Origin: an uncultured Oscillospiraceae bacterium
GTDB lineage: Bacteria > Bacillota > Clostridia > Oscillospirales > Acutalibacteraceae
Reading direction: 5' to 3'
Length of the DNA: 64,000 bases
NCBI GenBank assembly: GCA_900540865.1
Contig: UQHH01000002.1
Coordinates: forward strand, 27,551-91,550
Position numbers and translations under genes: made by a program. Position 1 is the first letter of the stretch. Each line of letters begins with the position of its first letter. The notes beneath the pieces were generated by a model. The model made no database searches. It was not told where the DNA came from and was given only the letters and a program-made list of their open reading frames with translations. Positions 59,375 to 64,000 of this stretch are shown here, piece by piece.

Positions 59375-61102
59375 ATGAAGCATAAGGCTATTTTAATTAC
59401 TATGGTATCGGTCGCCGCCGTCTGCGTCGTCGCGGCAGGCGTTCTTCTGTTTAACCCGTCGCTCGTGACAGAGCTTGTCGCGCGCACCAACGCAACCCAG
59501 TCCGCCACAGAACCCGCAACCCAGCCGCCCACACAGGCGCCTACGCGCTCTTCATTGACGGCGCTTGCGATAGAAAACGGAAGGGCGGAATTAAAATTTG
59601 GGGAAACGCTTGCTCTAACTGCCGTATTTACACCGCGTGACGCGGAAAACAAAGAGGTCGCGTGGGAAAGCTCGGATGAAAATATCGCCTCTGTAGACAG
59701 CAGCGGCAAGGTTACCGCGCTTTCCGCGGGCAGCTGTACGATTACGGTGCGTTCCATGGCGGAAAGGACCATTTCCGCGGAGCTTTCTTTAAAAGTGACG
59801 GACGAACGCATCGAGGAAATCAACCTGCTCAACGAATATTTATCTTCCCTGCCTGTAAGCCAGAAAATCAAGGCTGATAAAAAAACCGTTACCATGCGGC
59901 TTTCTCAATGTAAAATTCTCGACATCGACGGAGACGGCCATTATGAGCTATTGATAGAATACCAGGCCGGCCCGGCAACCGGCGCGGAGATTGTAAGGCT
60001 CCAGGACAAAAAGCCAGTTTCCGTCAAGACGTTCGGCAAGCCTGAGGAACTGCTTGCGCACGGTGGCACCTCATATGAAGAGTCCGTCTGTACCGACAAG
60101 GACAAAAATCTCTACATTAAGGCAACAGAAATCCAGAACGACGAAACGCGGAATACGCGTTCCGTTACCCTTTACCGCCTGGACGGGGACAAGCTTTCCT
60201 CCGTCAAGGTTTTGAAGGATGTATACACCTATAAAAAGAACAGCAATGTACCTGAAAAGGGTACATTTACCATAGACGGTAAAAAAACGGAAGAGCCGGA
60301 CTATTTGGAGGCGCTCTCCGCCCTGCAAAGCGCGTACCCCAAATTCAGCGGCTATGTAAAGCGCTCCCTCACCCTTATCAGCGGAAAATATGAAAAGGTG
60401 CTTCCGGTCGCGGATTTGGAGGAAGCATACCTAAAAAGGCTCAAGTGGGAAAGCTCCGCCCCTGAAACGGGGCAGGTCAGCCAAACCGGCGTTATCACGG
60501 CGAAAAACGAGGGAAAGAGCATCATTACCGCAGAGCTTTCCTGTTTTATCTCCCCCATCGCCTCCGTCGAAGTCACGGTGCGTGACAATTCCGAGGTGCT
60601 TAATAAATATCTCGATTCCATTAAGGATAAGGTCATCACCGGGGACAACAACGCAACGCTCGCGCTATATGCAAGCAAGCTTGCCGACGTTGACGGCGAC
60701 AGCGTAAAGGAGCTGCTGCTCTATTATACAGGCAGCCGCAGCTGTAGGATTGACGTTGTAAAGCAAAAAGGCGACGAGGTAAAGCGGTCGACCGCTTTCC
60801 AAAAATCGACTGACAGCGATAAAATTTGCAGGCTCGGCCTTTATGTGGACAGCTCGACTAACTCTCTCGTCCTGTGCGAGGAATACCGGACGTCAGGCAG
60901 TAATCAAACGGTTGAGTTCCGCTTCAACAAGTATGAAGACGGCAAATATATACAGGAATCCCCCAATTATAAGGCGGTTACAAAATCGTCGGACGACAAG
61001 GACCCGCAGTGCTATATTGACGGCGAGCGCACGAGTAAGGCGGCGTTCGACTCCGCAATCAGCCACTACGGTAAATTTGCCGAATGGGATTTAAACGAAT
61101 AA
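59375..61102 (+). CDS. Membrane-anchored Big2 (bacterial Ig-like) protein with FG-GAP-like loops
   Basis: Extracellular protein of about 575 residues. N-terminal signal anchor (residues 5-27), a Thr/Pro/Gln-rich linker, a Big2 domain (VAWESSDENIASVDSSGKVTA), a globular part with ILDIDGDGHYELLIEY, a second degenerate Big2 (LKWESSAPETGQVSQTGVITA) and a second globular part with ADVDGDSVKELLLYY. So the unit Big2 plus DxDGD-loop domain is duplicated. ATG 59375 has AAAGGA upstream and leaves a leader from the promoter; the ORF's first ATG at 59292 or TTG-type starts lie too close to the -10. Function unknown, probably surface. Confidence 0.8.
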   Translation: MKHKAILITMVSVAAVCVVAAGVLLFNPSLVTELVARTNATQSATEPATQPPTQAPTRSSLTALAIENGRAELKFGETLALTAVFTPRDAENKEVAWESSDENIASVDSSGKVTALSAGSCTITVRSMAERTISAELSLKVTDERIEEINLLNEYLSSLPVSQKIKADKKTVTMRLSQCKILDIDGDGHYELLIEYQAGPATGAEIVRLQDKKPVSVKTFGKPEELLAHGGTSYEESVCTDKDKNLYIKATEIQNDETRNTRSVTLYRLDGDKLSSVKVLKDVYTYKKNSNVPEKGTFTIDGKKTEEPDYLEALSALQSAYPKFSGYVKRSLTLISGKYEKVLPVADLEEAYLKRLKWESSAPETGQVSQTGVITAKNEGKSIITAELSCFISPIASVEVTVRDNSEVLNKYLDSIKDKVITGDNNATLALYASKLADVDGDSVKELLLYYTGSRSCRIDVVKQKGDEVKRSTAFQKSTDSDKICRLGLYVDSSTNSLVLCEEYRTSGSNQTVEFRFNKYEDGKYIQESPNYKAVTKSSDDKDPQCYIDGERTSKAAFDSAISHYGKFAEWDLNE

Positions 61103-61129
61103 CTGACCATCAAAAAGGAGAATAACACC

Positions 61130-61999
61130 ATGCCCTCCGTAATATCGCATTATCTGCTCGCGTGCCGGATGCTTGCCTATTTGCAGCAGAAGCATCCTGA
61201 TTTCAAGCTAAACCAAAACGCGCTTTATTGGGGCGCGCAGGGGCCGGATTTCCTTTATGCAAGCCCGAAAAAGGAAATGCGGGAGCTAGCCGATTTGCTG
61301 CACCGCGGCGACCCGTACCAAACGCTTGCTTATATCTCGTCATTCGCGCGGGATACGAAAAACGACATCGACAAAAGCTACGCGCTCGGATTTTTTACGC
61401 ATTACGCGTTTGACAGCGCGGCTCACCCGTTTGTACTGTACGGCGCGGGGCAAATTGCCGCGGCAGAATCCGGCCTTACGGAAAATATCGCGCACAGCCT
61501 GATAGAGGTGAACCTCGACGTCATTCTGCTGCGCTACGAAAAAAGCGACCTTCCAAGCTCCGTCAAGCTGCTTTCCTGCGCACCGAAGGACGAAACCGTC
61601 ACCCAGCATATCGCTGTGCTCTACCCTATGCTGGCACGCGCGGTCCTGCAAAGGGAGGTAACCCTGGACGATATTTCAGAGAGCGCAAAGCACTACCAAA
61701 AATGGCTGAGAAAGCATACCGACCGTACAGGGCTGAAAAAGGACCTCGTCCTGCGTAGGGAAAAGAAAAAGCGTATTGCGCCCTATTCCTCTGTAATGTA
61801 CCGAAGCATTACGGAGGACGATACATACGATTACGCCAATATCGCAAACAACGAGTGGGACGGCGGCGGAGCGCTCCGCACGGACAGCTTCTTTGACCTG
61901 TTCGAGCAGGCGGACGCCCTGTCCCAAAAAATGGCGGACGCGTTCCTTTCGGGAGGCGACGCCGCGGCGCTTTCGGAAGGAAAACCGTTTATTATTTAA
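61130..61999 (+). CDS. Zinc-dependent phospholipase C family protein
   Basis: 289 residues of the phospholipase C/S1-P1 nuclease fold often annotated as zinc-dependent phospholipase C in gut Firmicutes. Visible: SVISHYLLA at the N-terminus, WGAQGPDFLY, ALGFFTHYAFDSAAHPFV (His/Asp zinc ligands) and a further SLIEVNLDVILL segment. No signal peptide, so it is probably cytoplasmic and its substrate is uncertain. An AAAGGAG site precedes the ATG; luxS follows after 15 bases. Confidence 0.82.
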   Translation: MPSVISHYLLACRMLAYLQQKHPDFKLNQNALYWGAQGPDFLYASPKKEMRELADLLHRGDPYQTLAYISSFARDTKNDIDKSYALGFFTHYAFDSAAHPFVLYGAGQIAAAESGLTENIAHSLIEVNLDVILLRYEKSDLPSSVKLLSCAPKDETVTQHIAVLYPMLARAVLQREVTLDDISESAKHYQKWLRKHTDRTGLKKDLVLRREKKKRIAPYSSVMYRSITEDDTYDYANIANNEWDGGGALRTDSFFDLFEQADALSQKMADAFLSGGDAAALSEGKPFII

Positions 62000-62014
62000 A
62001 AAGGAGAGACTATC

Positions 62015-62473
62015 ATGGATAAAATCGCAAGCTTCCAGGTAGACCACAACAAGCTGACGCCTGGAATTTACCTGTCGCGCGCCGACGGAGATATTTTCAC
62101 CTACGACCTGCGCTTTGTAAAGCCCAATACCCCGCCGTTTTTGGATACAGCCGCCATGCATACCATCGAGCACCTTTTTGCGACGATGGCGCGCAATTCC
62201 AGCTTGAAAGACAACGTGGTATATTTCGGCCCGATGGGCTGCCGTACGGGCTTTTATTTTCTGCTGCGCGGCACTGCGCATGAACAGGCGATTGCCCTGA
62301 TTCAGGAAACCATCAAGGGTATTGCGGGGTATGACGGGGAAATCCCCGGAACGACCGCCGCAGAATGCGGCAATTACCTGGAGCACAATCTGCCTCTTGC
62401 CAAAGAGTATGCCAAAGGCTATTATGAGGTCATTCAGAACTGGGAGCCCGGCAGGCTGAAATATCTTCTTTAA
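62015..62473 (+). CDS. luxS: S-ribosylhomocysteine lyase LuxS
   Basis: Converts S-ribosylhomocysteine to homocysteine and the AI-2 precursor DPD. 152 residues. The metal-binding motif HTIEH (about residues 50-54), the catalytic Cys in GPMGCRTGFY and the third metal ligand in AAECGNY are present. AAAAGGAGAG precedes the ATG. The gene Pfs/MtnN, which makes its substrate, is not in this window. A terminator follows. Confidence 0.97.
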   Translation: MDKIASFQVDHNKLTPGIYLSRADGDIFTYDLRFVKPNTPPFLDTAAMHTIEHLFATMARNSSLKDNVVYFGPMGCRTGFYFLLRGTAHEQAIALIQETIKGIAGYDGEIPGTTAAECGNYLEHNLPLAKEYAKGYYEVIQNWEPGRLKYLL

Positions 62474-62543
62474 AGCACTCTGCTTATTTTTTAAGAGGCG
62501 TACCGCTTCTTAGGATTTTTATAATTTTCAATGTTAGATTAGA

Positions 62544-62580
62544 AGAGGGAAACCATTTACATGGTTTCCCTCTCTCTTTT
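62544..62580 (+). terminator. Terminator after luxS
   Basis: Perfect 13-pair stem AGAGGGAAACCAT / ATGGTTTCCCTCT with loop TTAC, then CTCTTTTT. A related hairpin in opposite orientation closes the window (63937-63972). Confidence 0.9.
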
Positions 62581-62705
62581 TGCAACTTGCCATTTCTTTA
62601 TTTTTTGATTGATGCAAACTGCTTCTTGAAATTCTTTATAATCTTTGTATGTTAACTTTTTCAAAAGGGGCGGAACCAGTTTGAAGTGCCCCCCTTTTCA
62701 GGGCA

Positions 62706-62834
62706 TTAAGGTACCCAGAGTTTCCTTAAGAATCCTTTGGGGGTGCTGTAGAAACTGTGGCCGCTCCTCGTTTTATTCGCGGGGTGTAGAACAGATAGTA
62801 CGGGACCGCCCAGCGCCGCTACTTCGTGGATTCG
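62706..62834 (+). repeat. Structured dispersed repeat, left copy
   Basis: Starts with a small inverted repeat (TTAAGGtACC / TTTCCTTAA), followed by AATCCTTTGGGGGTGCTGTAG, CGCTCCTCGTTTTAT and TACGGGACCGC. The same blocks occur in inverted orientation at 63780-63917 with scattered differences. A short ORF across it would encode a Cys/Arg-rich peptide but lacks coding character. The rest of 62474-63000 is AT-rich and holds no gene I can support. Confidence 0.75.
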
Positions 62835-63000
62835 ATATTTTTAGCATTTTTTACTTTCTAATCCGTTACTATCTTAATAGTAACTATGATTAAATGAATT
62901 GTTCTAAATTAAAAAATGTACTATTATCATAATAAAGCTTGTAGGGAAACTATATCTATGATTATAGACAACGAAATGGCATTGCAGGAAAATTTCAAAA

Positions 63001-63201
63001 ATGGAGTTTGAGACAAATGTTCTAGAAAAAATCGGGTTTGCGGGCAGGCCGTTTGATATATTCCGCGCATTTAATGTGGTGCCGTTTGTAAAATCCGAAT
63101 ATGAGGATTTTTACTGTCTTGCCTGTCTGGCGGAAAGCCTTTACGCCTGTGACAGCGAAACAGAAATGGAAGATGATGTGAGACAATCGCCCTATGCCTG
63201 A
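63001..63201 (+). CDS. Small hypothetical protein
   Basis: 66 residues, no recognised family. It begins with VLEKIGFAGRPFDIF, similar to VLEQIGFAVGCFENY in the gene after next, so the two may be diverged relatives. The C-terminus is acidic and short, suggesting truncation relative to the 105-residue neighbour. A GCAGGA sits about 11 bases upstream of the ATG. A 17-codon ORF (62958-63011) with an AGGGA site overlaps its start and could be a leader peptide. Confidence 0.5.
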   Translation: MEFETNVLEKIGFAGRPFDIFRAFNVVPFVKSEYEDFYCLACLAESLYACDSETEMEDDVRQSPYA

Positions 63202-63253
63202 AGCTTTGCTGGGGAAAGCAGGAAGAAAAAATAAATAAACCGGAGGGAACCAA

Positions 63254-63571
63254 ATGAACAACGAATTTAATCTACAGCCGCCCTATGAAAACAGCTACCC
63301 GTTTTTAATGGATGACAAGGTTTTAGAACAAATTGGCTTTGCGGTTGGATGCTTTGAAAATTATCTGCTGCTTGACGATTCCATGAAAATCGACAAGCGG
63401 CAGCGCGAGTTTTTAATAAACCGTTTTGTCTTAGCGTGCGTGGCTTGGTGCCAAAATAAAAACGAGGCATACGATAATACTAGCAACGGGTACTGCTTTG
63501 TGACAAAGATGCTGCAATTCAGCTACGGCCTCCCGATTGCGCAGGCAATCCAGCCGGAGGAAGGTATATGA
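63254..63571 (+). CDS. Hypothetical protein of the terminal accessory island
   Basis: 105 residues, no recognised domain. Predicted mostly helical and soluble, with two cysteine-containing helices (VLACVAWCQNK). Strong CGGAGGG ribosome binding site seven bases before the ATG, which supports real translation. Its stop overlaps the start of a tiny downstream gene (ATGA). Resembles the preceding small gene at VLEQIGFA. Confidence 0.65.
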   Translation: MNNEFNLQPPYENSYPFLMDDKVLEQIGFAVGCFENYLLLDDSMKIDKRQREFLINRFVLACVAWCQNKNEAYDNTSNGYCFVTKMLQFSYGLPIAQAIQPEEGI

Positions 63572-63663
63572 AAAAGAAGAAACAAACACCGCCATTTTTA
63601 AAGGAAATAAAGCTATGTGAAAAGGCAGAAAAGATAAAAAAACACATGCATTATGCAAGGTGA
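63568..63663 (+). CDS. Tiny lysine-rich peptide
   Basis: 31 residues, very basic (starts MKKKKQTPPFLKE). The ATG overlaps the previous stop codon and is preceded by an excellent GGAGGAAGGT site located within the end of the upstream gene. Function unknown; may bind nucleic acid or be a coupling cistron. Confidence 0.5.
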   Translation: MKKKKQTPPFLKEIKLCEKAEKIKKHMHYAR

Positions 63664-63823
63664 AGATTTTATTCTTCAACTTGTTGAATTTACGGCAAGG
63701 CTTTTGCTTTCTAGTTATGTCATGAAGTATAAATACCACCTCCGCGAAGTGCTCTACAGCGTTAAAAAATACTCATCCCGCGAAGTACTCCGCGCGAAGG
63801 CGCGGCGCACAGCGGTCCCGTAG
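63653..63823 (+). CDS. Possible small basic protein, C-terminus inside the repeat
   Basis: 56 residues (MQGEDFILQLVEFTARLLLSS at the start). It overlaps the previous tiny gene by 11 bases in another frame and continues the chain of overlapping cistrons, but has no good ribosome binding site and its last third is read through the dispersed repeat. The original end may have been replaced by repeat insertion. Weakly supported. Confidence 0.3.
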   Translation: MQGEDFILQLVEFTARLLLSSYVMKYKYHLREVLYSVKKYSSREVLRAKARRTAVP

Positions 63824-63917
63824 TTTTTGTTCTACAATCGATATATAAAACGAGGAGCGACCACAGCGTCTACAGCACCCCCGAAGGATTCTTAAGGGAA
63901 CTCTGGGTTCCCTTAAG
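63780..63917 (-). repeat. Structured dispersed repeat, right copy (inverted)
   Basis: On the minus strand it begins with the hairpin CTTAAGGGAAC/GTTCCCTTAAG and continues with AATCCTTCGGGGGTGCTGTAG, CGCTCCTCGTTTTAT and ACTACGGGACCGC, matching the left copy at 62706-62834. Together they form a long inverted pair around the small genes. Confidence 0.75.
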
Positions 63918-63936
63918 TCGGCGGAAAGGTGATTGC

Positions 63937-63972
63937 AAAAGAGGAAAACCGCCGAAACGGTTTCCCTCTTTT
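63937..63972 (-). terminator. Terminator-like hairpin at the right edge
   Basis: AAAAGAGG.AAACC / GGTTT.CCTCTTTT with an eight-base loop and A/T tails on both sides. Its GAGGGAAACC core resembles the luxS terminator at 62544, placed symmetrically outside the other repeat copy. Confidence 0.65.
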
Positions 63973-64000
63973 GAATAAACATATAAAGTTTTATGAAGAA

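Noticed and set aside
62645..62893. ORF encoding a Cys/Arg-rich peptide (LRIL.GCCR.CGRSSF), also seen in reverse at 63773-63982
   Set aside because: The similarity between the two comes from the nucleotide repeat, which also has hairpin structure; frame ends differ and there is no good ribosome binding site. Treated as a DNA repeat.

Overview
The window looks like a chromosomal segment from a spore-forming Gram-positive anaerobe of the Clostridia, most likely an Oscillospiraceae/Ruminococcaceae-type gut bacterium. This rests on the style of the housekeeping proteins, a SpoVAC sporulation protein and a PdaB-like deacetylase, a class B sortase, a Firmicutes-type T-box, strong GGAGG-like ribosome binding sites with frequent TTG/GTG starts, and a moderately GC-rich sequence. 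The taxonomic call is an inference from protein flavour; there is no rRNA gene here.

Left part (1-23300): the lysS start and greA on the minus strand; a HAD phosphatase, an FAD oxidoreductase, a CapD/FlaA1-type sugar dehydratase, glmS and bioY on the plus strand; an FHA-SEDS fusion with its cognate penicillin-binding protein; secA; a small Xre regulator; then rpoB-rpoC on the minus strand with their own promoter, preceded by a lone spoVAC.

Middle (23400-41900): a cysteine desulfurase-thiI pair (tRNA thiolation), a three-part CinA-like/sortase B/Big2 protein with a small CinA-like companion, a cold-shock gene with a long hairpin leader, trmB, a lipoprotein followed by an OmpR-type two-component system, a DUF1385 membrane protein with prmC, recA-recX, rimO, pgsA, and a Cys-specific T-box that controls cysE-cysS.

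Right part (41900-59150) is a complete type IV pilus locus in two divergent units. The minus-strand unit holds a very large protein (about 2257 residues) with a type IV prepilin N-terminus, and two small minor prepilins. The plus-strand unit holds the major pilin, then a PilM-PilN fusion, PilO, prepilin peptidase, PilB, PilT and PilC. The large protein has a PilX/GspK-like start without Glu5, followed by three InlB-type B-repeats and several modules with the WPG..M signature of family-26 starch-binding modules. I read it as a pilus-tip adhesin probably directed at starch or another glucan. This is the most interesting system in the window.

After the pilus genes come a PdaB-like deacetylase, a Big2 membrane-anchored protein, a zinc phospholipase C-like protein and luxS. 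The last 1.4 kb is an accessory island: a chain of tiny unknown genes between two inverted copies of a structured, diverged repeat, each with a terminator-like hairpin outside it.
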